Shown here: in pieces, positions 22,543 through 37,800 of the stretch
How the letters are laid out: each line of letters opens with the position of its first letter
How positions within the stretch are numbered: the stretch's first letter is position 1
NCBI RefSeq assembly: GCF_001039355.2
Contig: NW_019775710.1
Location: forward strand, 37,177 to 101,176
Length of the DNA: 64,000 bases
From: Lingula anatina
Taxonomy: Eukaryota > Brachiopoda > Lingulata > Lingulida > Lingulidae
Direction: 5' to 3'
The notes under the pieces: model-generated
Told to the model about the DNA's origin: nothing
The model's input: the letters and a program-made list of their open reading frames with translations, nothing else
Database searches by the model: none
Translations under genes and position numbers: made by a program

Positions 22543-25500
22543 CCTTTCTCTCTCTCGCTCGCTCTCTCTCTCCGCCTTGTGGTCTACTGGGTAATCGTCT
22601 ACAACTATTCTACTTGGTTGTTGAAGAAAACTTAAAAATTTGCTAGTTACGAAACCCTGAACCCAAGTTGGATAAAGTATTACAAGGTCCTCAAGACAGG
22701 TGTATTCTGAAGAAGATTGAACTTTGTTGTCTAATCAAAACTGTACTTGAAATTTTTTTACTGAAATTCTACAGGTTTGATTCTTTCTTCTAAAGAACAA
22801 ATCTGGCTTTCCAGTGAACCTTTATGTAAACCTTCTAAATTTTGAAGAGAATTATTGAAAATAAGTGAATCAGACAAATGGCAATACCTTACCCGGAATT
22901 TCAACTTAAAAGAAGAATAGGCTAGTATTAGGAGATATTTTACATATTAGCTGCATATATATATTTATTGGGTGATATTTGTTTAAATAAGTAAAACAGG
23001 GCACAGTTTCTATAAAAGGAAGGTTTGAACAAATCTTTGGAAGATAGAGATATTTAAATCAAAATACTTTCGCAAACTTCAAAGAAAATTGCCAACACAA
23101 GTTGTTGTGGGAGACATGTATGAAAATCCCCCTCCTTTAAAAAAAAAACTTAGCAGATAAACAAAACTACTCTATTCTATAACAGTAATAACAAAAAAAC
23201 ACCTACATAACAACAACCAATGTTTCAACCTCACGTCTACTAAATCACACTGGACTGGTGTTATAACATCAGGTGTTTTACGCTAGCCTTTCCCAATTTC
23301 TTTTATTTCTTCTCTAAACACGTAAAAGTCTATCGAAAGGTCAAAGTGAGTTCTACAGGTGACCCAGGGTCGAGGCTCTGTACTGAACTTTACCTTAATA
23401 AGGCACAGAGATACTGAGGCATATGTGGCTACCCAGGATACCTATTAAGATACTGTTGCTGGAGAGTGATGAAGTCAAGTAAGCTGAAGCAACGCTTTTT
23501 TTTTTTTTTTCGTGTTGAGAATTTTGAATCTGTTTTAACTGGGGTGATTCTCTAATGCCCAATATCTGTGTATGTAGGTTGGTTGATGCAGAATTTCCAA
23601 AATATTGTACTTTTTTTACTCAGCTCTAGTTCTTTGTTTTATAGTTTTTATTTCTGTTCTTTAAATATGCTTGCTCTTTTTTCAATTGCTGTTAAAATAA
23701 TTTGTTGGAGATCTTGTTTGTGAGTGTGTGTGTGTGTGTGTGTAGTGCTGATTTCATCAGTGTTTCTATGTTTACAGTTGCTGTTGTGCTAAGCTGAAAC
23801 TAGCATTTAACTTTCTCTTTTTTTCTCTTTTGGCAAATTCAGAGACACTTCAGAATTCCTAACTGTCTGAATAAAAAAAGACACATTTTCCAAACTTCCA
23901 TGAATAAAGTGCAACTGGTTAAAATTAGTTACACAACTGAATTCAAACACAATCTTGCCAGTTGTGTTCACTGTGGATTCAGAGTAATACACTGGTGTGG
24001 TGGCATAAGGTGTGGGTTTTTTCAAGTCTTGCAATTTCAAAGAAAATACTGCACAAAATTTATCGTAAAAAAAGAAAAAAAAAACATGTAAATAATGCAA
24101 AACCACAATATAGGTTATCGCAGCAGAAAAGTGAAAAAAATCTGTTTTGAGTGTGACCAACATTTGACAAAAAAACTGAAAATGTAGTGCTATATTGGGT
24201 GATGGGTATATTTATTTTGAAGCACGTCCAACCTTTTTGCACCTTGTTATACCAGGCAAAATGTTTGTCCAGGCCAGCACTCCTACAGAGCAGCGTCCAG
24301 ACACAAATTTGGCCTTGGCTTTTTCCAACTAACACAACCACATGACCAATTGGCTTAACCAGTAATCAAAGCGCACATTCAGAACAGTGGACTAACAGAT
24401 CCACGGATCAAATATGGCCGATCCACTTGAATACTTGTTGCGTAATCCCCATATGGAATCTCTTCAGTGTCAAAATGTTGAATTAAGCGGCAAGCAGAAA
24501 AGTGTTAGTCTACTGATTTGAATGCCCCTGCTGGGCCCTTATGATTTTCTAACCTTTAAACATAGGTGATGTTAGTCACTTATTGCTTAACACTTTTATT
24601 TATCTTTTTTTTTATTAAGACAATTGTCCAAATGGAGGGCAGTCTCCAATGAGCTCCCTCTAGGTGCAGAGTACTAGATCACCTGCACATTAACAGATCA
24701 TCTGGTGGCATTGTTTAGACCAAAACCGTTCTCGGTATAAGGTTAAGAGCTGTCTGAATACACCTTCAACGGTTTTTTCTTTGCCATTTAGACAGAAGAA
24801 AATTAATGGGCTTATACAGACGTAGATCTGGATAAACTACCATTTCCTGGTGTTTTAAATCAGGTTTTGATAAAATGTTCAACTGCTGGTTGCCAGGAAT
24901 CTGCCACATTTTACTGCTCTCAGATGCTGCCTATATATTTCACTGCACATTTTATTGGCTTTATGGATTTGGGTAGATGTAAAAATCTTAGGCTCATTTT
25001 TGGTTTGGAAAATGCAGAGGCAGATGAGGAATTATGTTACACATCCACTACCAAAATGATTTCGGGGTGGNNNNNNNNNNNNNNNNNNNNNNNNNNNNNN
25101 NNNNNNNNNNNNNNNNNNNNNNNNNNNNNNNNNNNNNNNNNNNNNNNNNNNNNNNNNNNNNNNNNNNNNNNNNNNNNNNNNNNNNNNNNNNNNNNNNNNN
25201 NNNNNNNNNNNNNNNNNNNNNNNNGGGGGGGGGGGCAGACAACATTTGAGTAGAAAACCCCCTACTAAAACATGACACTGAAAAGGATAAAGGTGGATAA
25301 TCAGTAGTAGTTTACTGAAAGTTTTAATCCTCTCATAGGCATATAATAATGGGGTGAAAATTTCATGCCACCTTTCTGGTTTAAACATGAGCTTAGATTT
25401 AGCATAAAGCTGTGTTTTTTCTTCAACCAACAGCTATAGTACTGAAATCATTTACCTCTCGCAATATGTTGTCTAACTAGAATAAATTCATAAGGGAATG

Positions 25501-28500
25501 AGGATATCCAGGTAAAAAGACACACACACTCGTATACAAACACCCAAGCAAAGACTGACTTACCTGGAACATGTTCATCGGCAAACTTAATATTGATGAT
25601 ATAGGTTCCTGGTTCAGTGGGTTTGTAGGAGACCAAACAGTTTCCGTCTGGTGTGTCTTGACAGTCAATGTCTGCCTTGCTGGGGCCTTCAATGGACAAA
25701 CTAAGTCCACCATATCCTAAAGTAGAACAGAGATTGAATTTTTATTTCTTTTTCCTCCTATTTTAAATGTATATATAACATCAGGTAGTACCTTTCTATA
25801 TATATATATATCATATTATCAGATAGATGGCTTGCATTATCTGAAATGCAAGAATGAATGTTTTTGATGTTTCAAATCATGTCTCTCAATGAATTTAAAC
25901 ATAAAACATCAATAATAATAAAACTGTATTATTATTATAACTGATAAAATGCCCTGATAAATATGTCTTGCTCAAGTCTTCGATTGGAGTCAGTCCTAAA
26001 ATGCAAAGAAGACTTTTTTCTGATTATTTAATTGTAGATCTCAAAATCTATTTAGCTCTATGTATTGAGTCACAACAGCATGGAACCACGAGAAAAACCT
26101 AATCACTGAAAAAATCAAGAAGTTAATAAGACCATATCAAATCACCTGCCTTCTAGAATGTGAGACTCTCCATTCAGCGCCATTCTGCTCTACCGTTCCT
26201 CTGCAATAACCATGTAACTCTACACATCCGTATCTGTTTTCTCACCTCAAAAATTTCTCTAATGATGGAATCTCAAGGTGTGAGGGACATTTATTTTCCT
26301 GTGCCAAACATATTAATTTTCTCTCAAGTTCAATGAAAGTAGAATTTTTTTAAAGCAGGCATTTATAATCCTCAGCCATGAATCAGACTGGGATCTAAGC
26401 ATGGCCTGTAGCAGCAGGCACAGCTGTTAAATCAATCCTTTGAAAAGACACCAAACTGGGATTGAAGATATAGGGGAAGGAACAGTGTCCTCGTTAATCT
26501 GTTTTATAGGCCCAATGTATACATTTCAATTTTTTCCTGCCCAGCTGGACACTCACAGTCAATTTATTTCAAAAATCACAGTGTCTCCTATCAAAGATGA
26601 AAGAAAGAGTGAGGAGAATGAGCAAGTGAATGCATTTCCTAGAGCTTATGGTAAACAAATAGTTGGCTCTAGAATTTTGAAATTTTGACTTGAATCTGAC
26701 CATAGTTTCTGTTGGGTTTCAGATCATCAGCTCCATTCAAGACTCAAAGCACAAACTTTGCAGTTTGCATGCTGAAAGACATTTTATTCACTTGTTTCAT
26801 AATATCCCCAATATGCTACCTAGTTGTTTCCAAATCAACTATTCATTCTTTTGGATATTTTACTTTATGTGCACAGCCTCCACGAATTATGCACCTGGAA
26901 ATTTCCATCTCAAGAAAAACTTTTTAGGAAAGTAGGTATTAATAAATTTTTGGAAAAAAATAGCAAGCCCAAAACTTTGCATCTTGTGGTCCCTTAAAAC
27001 ACACATTTCTCCCACTCATATACACAAATATACTGTTTAACAAAATTACAACACAAGAACTATACATCATTTCTTGCCTAATAATACCTCTCCATGCTTA
27101 AAAAACTTATTCACCAGCCACGGGAGCCTTGCTAAGATAGAAAAAAGAAGTGAGGCAGATAAGTGTTTCCTGTGCTCGGCTCATCTCATATTTCTTTCAG
27201 ATTTGCTAGTATCCAGGTGCAAGTTGTCCTTGCCAACTATCATCATAAAAGGAAGCAGCAAAAACCAGGGACTTTTCTCCCTCCCTCCCTAGCATCTTTC
27301 CCCTCCAATCAATCAATTTTGACAGTTCTATATTAATATAACAGATATATCTGATGGGGATGTAGGCATCTAAAGTCTTTAATTAGCTTCTGTGGGTATT
27401 CTGGAGCCAATTTACCTGCATATCTTCAATTAATGAGATGAGCAGGTGCCTTATTGTTCTGTAGACAACTACAGGTGAACAAGTAATTAACTTTTGTGTA
27501 GTTGCCATCAACTCCTGCAACCTTCCCACCTGCAATTTTTATGATTGTCTAAAATAAAAAGATTGGAGTAGTGGGCACACTGGTATGGGGATAGTGCACA
27601 AATACATCTAACTTTTTTCAACCAAAGAGCTCAGGTGTGTTGGACAGGCTATTAAGATAACAAGAGATGGCATACCCACCTGCAAGGAGCTTCTTAACCT
27701 TTACTCTGAAGTCAAATAAATATTATTTTGACCACAAGTCAAGTCTTTAAGGGGGAAAAATGGAAAACAAATAAATCTACAGTTTCACCGTCTATTTCAG
27801 CAATTCAAATCTGTCTAATTGGCTGAATTTTGACATTTTGTCATCAAGGGTCAAGAACTGTCCAAAAATGGTTCTCGGTAAACTTCAGAATCAAATAATT
27901 TTCTTTCCAGCAGCAATTCCAAAACCACAAAGCAAACAGATCCCTGTTTTGCCTCTCAGATCCTGTTTCAAAACCCCCTGCCAGGACAATTTCAGCATTT
28001 TTGATAAACTGTCACTAAAAGAGAAGAAACTTATGTATGTATGTCAAAATATCTTCAGTGCAAAAGATGATATCAAAAACATCTTCACTGAGGAATTTTG
28101 AACTTGATATGAAAACCTGCTTGGCATAGTGGGCCATCCTAGGACCATCTTATAAAAACAACTCATCCAATATAGTATCTCTTCCCATGAAAACAAGTAA
28201 GGGGGGGGGGTGTAATTTATTGTAAAATAACTTTATGCAGTAAACAACAAACTACATTATAATAGTTACTACCGAGTCTAAAAGAACAGATACATAAGAA
28301 AGTGCAAAAAAACAACTTACAAAGAAAATTATCTTTAAAAATTCTTATGCTAACAAATTTTTAATGGTTCGTTGCTTGTTAAGTCAATTCAAACTTTCAA
28401 ACCCTGAAGAGCATGGAAGCTGTCTCTGAGTTGGCTTAACTCTGTGAGAAGAAATTAAAAAGTGAAAACTTCATTTCACTTGGAAACTCTACACTTTATT

Positions 28501-31500
28501 TTATCAGAGGTAGAAAAAAAAAAAAAAAACCACCAGAGGAGCTAAAACCCATACTGAACTGCTCATCCCTTTAGGGGTTTTTACTCCAAAAATATTACGT
28601 TTCACCATGGGAAAGAAAAATTCCAAACAAATTAAGCTTGAGGTTGGAAGAAACTTATCCCAACTCCCACATAAGGCTAGAAACAGTGGAGGTTGAAATT
28701 GAACAAAAATTGGGAGAAATTGCCCCCTAACAAGTAGTAGACCTCAGCAGCTGGGAGCTGTTAGTCTAAAGAGCAAACAGCCATCTATAACTTTGCTGAA
28801 TAACAGAAACAAGGGGATATTCCCATATTACTAAAAAACCCAAGTCAACTTATCCACATTCTAAATGTTTGAGAAATCGTGGAGTTATATTCTAATTTTT
28901 CAACTTACAAGATGTTTGTTTTTGTATTTGAGGGAGATTGAACCCAGCTAAGTAACAGAACACAAATGCATCCGGCCAATGTTCACAAATCTTTTAAACA
29001 AGAAAACAACAGCATATTTAAACCCACGTAAGTAACACCAAACATAGGTTTAACATTTTTACAAGTGTTTGACGTCAGGTAAACCGGGTTCGACTTGTTG
29101 GGTATATCACTGTAATACTTATGTACAGAAAAGAAGTCTTGTATGTGTGCACTGATGTGGCATAGGTATCATAAATATTTAGAAAAGTGCCATGCTGCTT
29201 TTTAGATGTATTTCATTTAGGGATCTATGTTGTGAAAAATCCCATCTAGTCTTTACTTCCTTTAATTTCTAGGTGTTGAAAGACTGATAGATTCTTTATC
29301 ACTTTTGAAGGCAAATAAGGCATCTTCAAATAAAAAACTTTTAAGTAGGTATCTGGTTTTATCCATCAAAACAGAATAACAGCTGATCGAACCCTTGCAA
29401 AAACAGATTCTGGATCTCTGATTAAGTTCTTCCAGTCAAAAGTCATCAGGACTTCATGGCATTTCACTGCAAACTACTGCAAAACAATACAAATTTCACA
29501 ATGCAAATTAATAACATCTTCAAGAATGTCAAAGTATTAAGTGGCTATCCCCTTTTTACCTTCAACCTCTAAAGTACCCCATTAAAAACCTTATTTTCTT
29601 CATTTGGTGTAAGCCAATTTAACAGCCACTGAATTCAATGCATGGCTCAGCCTATGAAAGAATGCATTTCATCCATTATGCAATTTGGATGTAAAAAGTC
29701 TTTGCAATATAAACACAGGGCCACTAGCATATGATAGGAAGATTTCGAGAAAAATCTAATGACTAGTCTGTTAAATCAGAACTAGAAAACTGAGTTTAGA
29801 TTATGAAAGATAGCAACTTAAGCTGCAAGGCAGTTTGACTCTCTCTAATTCAATAAACCCCAATAAACGAGATAATTATTCATATTGAACAAATCTTGGG
29901 GCAATGCAACTTCAATTTCCTTCAAAAGTTAAGAGCAGAACAACATCAACTTTTTAAATATGCCACACCCGGACTACAGAAAATACCTCCCATCATGTGA
30001 CTTTATACTTCTCACAAAACTTTCTATATAGTGTAGTTATAATGTTCCTCAATGACATTAAATAAATACTCACTCTTGGTTTTTTCATTCGCATAGAATG
30101 ACATAGACCTCACCAAGGGTTTCTTGGGATTTCTGGAGCTTTTTCTCGCAGACATCTTAGAGCCTGATAATCCAACCAAAGTTGACGCTTAATCCTGATA
30201 ACTATACCCTGAGAGACGGGAGAGACTGAAATGCAATGCTCCTCCTTTGAAAACACAGGGCAAAGGTGTTTTAATCTTCTCAATGGCAGTCACTCCACTC
30301 TGTTCATATGCCTGAGAAAAAGTACTTTTGGCAAAAGCAATATTCCAACAGTAGTTCTGCTAAAAATATTGTGCAACTCAAAACACCTGAGACAAATTCC
30401 ACAGTAGAAGCTTCACAAAAAATCTTCTACTAGAATACTGTACAAAATGACAGAAGTTTTTTTTTATATAAATCTATCTCCAGTGGATGATAATCTTTCT
30501 TCCAGCACCAAAGTAACTTCCGCAGATGAAATCTGAGCAAATCAAGCCAAATGTTTATAAAGTCCGAGAAAAGTTTCCCCTAGTGGTATATGACAACTGG
30601 TTAGGTTTGAACTGCTTGCCTATAGCCCTCTCCACAACACTGACCCAATACCTCCAGTTCCCCTGGTGAACTGCTTGGTCCCAGATGGAATACAAGGCTG
30701 CTATTGACACCACTATCTCATTTGTTAAATCAGTAAACTCTCACCAGGGGGACCTAGTGTAGCCAAAGGTGCTCAGGAGAGCCGCACAACAGAGGAAAAT
30801 GCACACACCTGCTGTTTTGAACCAAGATGAGCAGATATACGAGGGACTGAATTCCAAGATTCCAGATCATTGGCGTAATTGACTTAGTTAACTGCACGGC
30901 TGCAGTTACGTTACAACTCGTCATAATCCATCCCCTCGAGAGAGCTCCTTCAGTCGTATCCTCCTCTAAAAATACCCCGCTGTCCAAATGAGGAGGGATT
31001 TATTCCTTGGCACGCTCAGCCACTGACAGATCACAGGCATTCCCTCTCAAAACTATTCCAATGAGCACACACAAGTGTTTTGTTTGCTCTTTTTAAAGGT
31101 CTATTTTAGAATTTGAGATCAAATATAACTGAGTGGCAAAAATTTGCTGGAACCATTCTGCAAACAGTTTTGGGGTTTGTATTCATCCTTGCAAACAAGG
31201 ACTGTATAATTAATATTCAAGACACAGCATCAATTTCATTCACAAAAGGTAAACCATAAGACAATTCCAGATTGTTCTTTTGACATCAGACTGTTTTTTT
31301 TTAATGTTATGGTTGCAAGCCCAGCTGGAAACCACCTGAACAACATGAATCAGCAGTGACCCATTACTTGCCTAATGCCATCACACTAAATAACAAGGAA
31401 CCTGTTCATAACTTTACCAGTGTAAACACACCTCGACAGTCAAGTTAAAAACATTTTTGAAAGACATTTACATTTCATTCCTGAGTGATCATTTCTTGGA

Positions 31501-33370
31501 TTGGTCTGTGTTGTTTTTGGACACAGGCAGGCTATCTAGTTGCACAACATTAGCTGAAAGATAAACAACAACACGAGTGCCTTGGATGCCTTATTTATGC
31601 CTCTGCCCACTTCAAATTTTTCACCCCTTTTTTTTAAACCCGCTCACAGCTGCTGTTACAGTATTTGTCTAAGTTATTTGCCTGTACATTTGCAAAATTG
31701 ATGAAAACATCTTTTCCTTCTTCTTACATAAGTTCAGCATTAACATTTGTAACATTTTACATCATCAATTAATAAATATCAATGATCTATCACATAATTT
31801 TGGAAACCTACAGGTCTGATCTTTGATAAAATCCATAAAATCAATATTTTGAGAACTCTTTCTGGGAGCAAGATCCCACTGGATTAGCCATTCACTCTTG
31901 ACCTGCTGTCGTAAGTGACAGGAGAGTAAACAAATGGGCAGAATTCTTGTGCCATGGAAAGAATTTTCACATTATCATTTCTATCATTTTCTTCATAATG
32001 AAATCATCATCTTCTGAGAGTTGTGTGCATTTCTGGACTATTTTTACTCTAAGACTAATTATAGGGGGCTGGGATTTAGGAAATCAGAATTTCTTTCACC
32101 TTTGAACTTGAACATCCCCATCTTTCTATCAAAGGTTCAGAAATTTGGCATACAGATTAAAGCCCACCTAAGTGCAAAAGAAAAAAAATCATTGCTCTTT
32201 TAAAGTTTACTTTTTTGTGGTTATATTCACAGATATAGCAAATCAATTATCAAAAATTTTGTAATGCAGTTTGTTTCAATATTACATCAAGAAATGCTGA
32301 AAACAGTTGTACTCAGGGCATAGACATTTACTATGGTAACTCCAATATGTCATTGGAATACCCTTCAAAATGCGCATGTCTAATTTCTGTTATTTTTTCA
32401 TTTATAAAACCAGTACAACTTGTAGTAATACAAGACAACTTAATTTCTGACACCACCCCGCCATGCTATAAATCCTTCCTTAAAAAACTTACAGGTGAAG
32501 ACGAAGCTCAAGTAAGGGAAGATAAGATGTTGCCTAAAATTGCCAGAGGAGAGGGTTTTTTCTCTAGCTCAAGTGCACCAGAAGTATATAGGAAGCTATC
32601 CCACTGTCTGCATATGTGGATTGCAAGACATCTGGAATCTGACGGGGAAGTTAATGCGTGGTGATATACACAGCTTCGTCTTTCCCCACAGGCCAATGGT
32701 GCTTGAAAAAAGCAACTTTTTGAAGTTCTTGTTTCTCGCGTTTAAATGTCTGATTTGCCCCAAAGGATCAAAATGGAAGGAAGGGTACTTTTTGAAGTTA
32801 TGGAGTCATGTAGAATTTTGGACTATCTTGCGGTATAGGTTTGCCATTCCTACAGTTACTTCTTTTATGAAGTCACTGCCCTTCACAGTCTCCTGGTGTT
32901 AAAGATTAATCTTATTGGATGGAAAAAATGCAACTTTTGAGTCAAATTTTCCAGAAATATCAATTTAATTTCAACTTAGGAAAAAGTCAGACTAAAAAAT
33001 AAAAAAAAAGGTTTATTGAAACCACATACCTCTAAAATCTACGTTAGTTTGAAGATTATTTTTGTGAGTTAACATTTTGAGTGAGACAAATTAATCAATT
33101 GGTCAACAGAAAAAGGCCTTACCATACGTTGCATATAAAGAAGCAATGGTAAGAAATGGATAGCTGGCATTCACAAAACCCATTCTAAAGAGAAGGGCCA
33201 AAGATGAGACTGCCGTTTCGTGAAAAAGTCACTGATGATATGGCTTAGGTCCAGGGGGCCACCTTGGCCAATTACATTTTTGGCTCCCAAAAAGTTGGAA
33301 ATCTGCTGATAGTCAAATAAATCTCATTTTTGAAAGAATGATGGGCAGATGAACAGATGGCATGGGAGAG

Positions 33371-33413
<43 letters not shown>

Positions 33414-34773
33414 CGAGCGAGAGAGAGAGAAAGAGAGGTGGGGAGGGGGGGGAGAGAACACATTCAAACATATTTAAGGCTCTATTCCCATAGATTTTAG
33501 ATCGATCTACCCCACGGGGAGTCTCACTAGATTTCTTTCAGATAATCCGACTTAAATGTCCGTCCCGCCTACTACAAGCTGTAAGAGGGTAATCAACTGT
33601 CGTGTCCGCCCGGCTGACAGCTATTTAGCGTGGACCCCCAGGGAGTTAGGTCGATCTAAAGTAGGTCGATCTAATCTATGGAAATGGGTTGTATGTCTAA
33701 TCTCCACAGTTGCTGCTATAAATTTCAAACAGAACCACTCTCACCGGGCAACAACTCCATCACCACACCCAATTTCATGGAACTATTTATTTAGCATGTA
33801 TCCTAATTAATTTGACTCTAACTTGACCTCTAGATCACCCCTGCTTCCAGGTACACATCTGGTCTGGGAGTAACTTTCTCTCACCTGTGCTGAAATGCCC
33901 AATGCCAGAAGTTCCCCAGTAATTTTCAGAGCTTCATTGTTTCAACACTTATATGATATATGATCAACATTTTTTACATATCCCCTTTAGGAAAACCTTA
34001 CTTTCCAAATTATACTTAACTTCTTTTTTTTTTTTTTTTTTGGGGGGGGGGGGGGGAGGCAAGAGTCGAGTGAGTGGCATTAACCAGCTGTGCACCCCCT
34101 CCCTCCTAGATGCATCATAATTCTTAATATCCATCCAGGTAATAAAAATCTCATATCCAAGAATCTTGATATTCGGGTGATAAGGCAGAAGATAGATTAA
34201 AAAATACTGGAAACTTCTCATATAGGCATCCAGGGAAAAACCCCATGCCCATGATTCCAATTTCCTTTCATCTTATTTTTCCAAAAAAAAGAGATAAATT
34301 ACAATAGCATTCTGACATATAGAATCATGCCAAGAATCCCATATCAAGTCTTTTATGTCAAAGATTTAGATGGATGATTAAATTACTATGGACTGATATC
34401 TTACTCATATACATCCGGGTGCCACACCACCAGCTGAAAAGTTGGACTCCCAGAAATGCATTACTTTAAGTGCTTCTGAGAATCTCTAGAAACAGTTTTC
34501 TGTGTGAAATGTGTGTGTCATTTCTGCTTTCTACCAATGCGAGGGCCACAGACTGTGCTGCATGCGTGTAATGTTGATAGTTAATTAAAGCGTCTGGGTG
34601 TAGGCAGTGAGTGAGATTTAACGGCATACCTGTATGGTCTTTCAGTGTTTTTTTTCTTAATAATACAGACAGATGTGTCTTTCCTACATATATATCTGTC
34701 TACTGACTCAAACTAAAAAATTAATTTTTCTAGAGCTGATATTTGATATTTGATCTGAAAGCAGATCTGATCT

Positions 34774-34846
<73 letters not shown>

Positions 34847-37800
34847 ACCTCTGCATGTCAGAAAAAAAACAAGTCTTACTCAAGGCTACATTTCAGGCCT
34901 GTGCCAGCATCTCCAAAGGGGGGGGGATCTTTCTGATATAGTGAAACTTTTTTACCCCTTTAGTTGATTTAAAGTAAAATATGGAATAAAATTTAGATCA
35001 AATTTTGATTCAGTGTGGATTATTTTCCAGCCAAAAGAGCTATAGTTTTGAACCCCTAAGTTTATGTGCCTGCATTTATTCTTCAGTACCTGTATTTCTC
35101 ATAGCATGATCAGAAGACTTTGATCCACTTTTTTTCTCCAAGAAGCAAAATCAAAACAGCATATAAATCACATTACTCACCAGAATAAATATGCAAATCA
35201 GACATATCTCACCAATCGCTTCACAAACTATAACTAATGTCAAACGTCCACCTCTGAAATCATACCAAGCCAGTGACCGATGACTGTGACGCCTACATGA
35301 TTACAGTGTATTTGCCATACACTTATTTTTATTAGCTATTTTGATTTCCCCCTGTTTCATTCACCGCCGGTTCCCCCAGTATAATTTGAAGAAAGCTTTT
35401 AGGCAGTCTGGCAAATCCAGTGATGTGCCTTCTGCCAGAGTTAATGCACTTCTTATTCACCTGTGCTGACCCTAGGGTCACTCTGTGTTTGCAAAGCACC
35501 ATTCATATGTTTGCTCTCTGTCAAACAATTTTGAGAAACAGGACTGGTGCTGCACTCTGGTGGAGATGATATAAACTTAACACAATATATTTCACACGAT
35601 TTAAAACCAAAAAATGTAAAAAAAAAAAAAAAAAAAGAAATCCCAAAGTGGTACAAGTTTATTCTAACAAAAACATTTTGAAAGAATTTATAATAATAAC
35701 TGCACAGTAGGATTCTTTTGTTAATTATGTCAAAAATGTTCTGAGACTGGGCTGGTGCTGTGCTCTAGCGAGAATTTTTCAAACTACAGGCACCACCTCT
35801 TTAATATAACAAATGCTGTTGAATAATTATTTCTTTATAATTGAGCAAGAAATATAAAAAACAGCTGCAAAATGATGGCAGAGGTGGAATTAGGATTACT
35901 TTGATTCAGCCATCTTTGATGCATTGTGCTGCACTCTGGTGAGGATTCAGTTAACTACATTTAAAGATCTACTTTGCAATACTGGAAAAAAGGATAGCAG
36001 AAAACAGGCAAGCAAAGTTTTAATGCAAAATCATTTTGACCTTCATGTGGATTTAATGCTCATTTAAATGACATAAGATGCCTCCTTTTTTCTCAATAAT
36101 ACTATAAAATATAAAAATTTTGAAAATGGAAATCTGAAAACATGTTTATAAACAATATAGAACAAACAAAAATATAACATCTGAAAGTGCATAAAGTTTT
36201 CAAATCAATCTCAAGTAAAATGTTATGAGAAACTCCTAATATAAAACAATTACCACATCCACTTCTGTTTTTTTACCTCCCAAATTTCTGTCTCACCATT
36301 ATACACTATAATACATTTAAACATGCATGTTTAGATATGAGAGCACAAACATGTTGCTAGAACAAGGCAGTCTGGTATATGCAAATCAGCAAATAAGGGA
36401 TCTGTAAATAAAGAATCTTTAAGGGGAGCCATGAAAATCGATTCTTGCACATAACATTCTCCCTCTCTCTCTCTCTCTCTCACGTACACACAAACACACA
36501 CATGCAAGCACACACCAAAAACTGTCACATACCTGCGTCTTTAGTATTCACGGTGAATTGATTCACTTCGTTGGCCATGCCTTCCTCCAGTCCTTTCCCA
36601 GAAACCTTCACTCTGCTGGCATTTCCCAGCTCTTTCTCGCCCACGCTGATAATAAAAGGACTGTTGCGAATGGGTTGCCCATTCTTGTAGACGTTCACCT
36701 TGTGGTCGCCTTTCTCTTGGGGAGTAAATGAGATTCCTGGAAAATAGAAAACAGGGTCAATGTGTCAAATATTTCAAATTTTTTGTTTGCTTGTCTCTCT
36801 CTCACTTTTTTTTCGCAAAAAGGAGTGGCTGCATCAACACATACATGCCTATCCCAGTCAAAGTGTTGAATATTTTACCTTCATTCTGCATTGTAATTTG
36901 AAAAAAATATTAGTAAAACATGTCTTCAACAACCCAGAACATCTGGGACTCCTCTATGTTGACTGTGGGGTCAGGGTGGTACTTATTTTTACAAGGCTGC
37001 TTTCTGCAAAATTTGAAAATTAATTTATAAGGACAAGGCGTCAAATATTTTTTAGGCTCTCTCTTTGCCCAGATTTTGTGATTTTCTTTCACCTTCAAGA
37101 AAATCAGTAAAATATGTATTCAAAGATCTTCAACAGATGCAAGTGATTGATCATTTTGCATTTGAAAGTGACATTATCAAGTCATTAGTTTCAGCAAATT
37201 AGTTTCAGAGGAAAAAATATGCCTGGGGTATGTTAAGGTCTGATAAAATAACTGATAACAAATGAAACAGCAGCAAAAAAATTATTACTCCCAAAATGCT
37301 GGAATTTCAAACATAATCCATACTCAGGTAAGATTAACACACACGTCTGTAAGCAAAGAAACTTGAGGTGAGGTAGTTTTGCTTCAGAAACAGGTCAGAT
37401 CAGGTCAGGTTTGGCCAGATCAGACATGGTTGGGCTAGGCACAATCTCTGAGCTCAACTAACACAATCTCAACCTGACACATTTTAACCTTCCAATGAAA
37501 TTTGATTTTGATGACACACAACATTTTCACGTGTACACCGCTTCCCCAGTATAATTCTTCTTTCATTTCATAGCATTTAGCCTAAGAAAGGATCTATTCA
37601 CTCAAATCGATCAGCATGAAATGAAATCTTGGAACAATACAATGCAGAATGCCTCAATGAATATCTCATCTAGTTATATTCAACAGCAAATAGTTGTCTT
37701 TGCATAAGTCAGTACAGATATAGTGGGACAAAACATTTCCTCTTACTTCTTATTTATCTTTGAAGGAAATTACCCCACTAATTCTTACCAAGATGTCCAT

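Larger units (their letters stand above)
21702..25563 (-). other. FLN: Filamin intron (3.9 kb)
   Basis: Contains MITE-like elements (22367-22461, 24371-24531), a CT microsatellite (22507-22574), a short (GT)n at about 23725 and an assembly gap (25071-25224). No exon-like segment was seen. Confidence 0.6.
25717..36532 (-). other. FLN: Filamin intron (10.8 kb) with an internal alternative start
   Basis: Contains the candidate alternative first exon at 30075-30156, a foldback element at 33507-33665, (GT)n/(GA)n at 33372-33447, (CT)n at 34783-34844, A/G homopolymers near 34021-34060, and (CT)n at 36459-36482. Between 26 and 30 kb I see only AT-rich unique sequence. Confidence 0.6.

Noticed and set aside
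32347-32902. Overlapping plus-strand ORFs of 105 and 120 codons
   Set aside because: No domain-like composition, splice signals or repeat on the other haplotype to compare; they lie in a filamin intron and look like chance frames.
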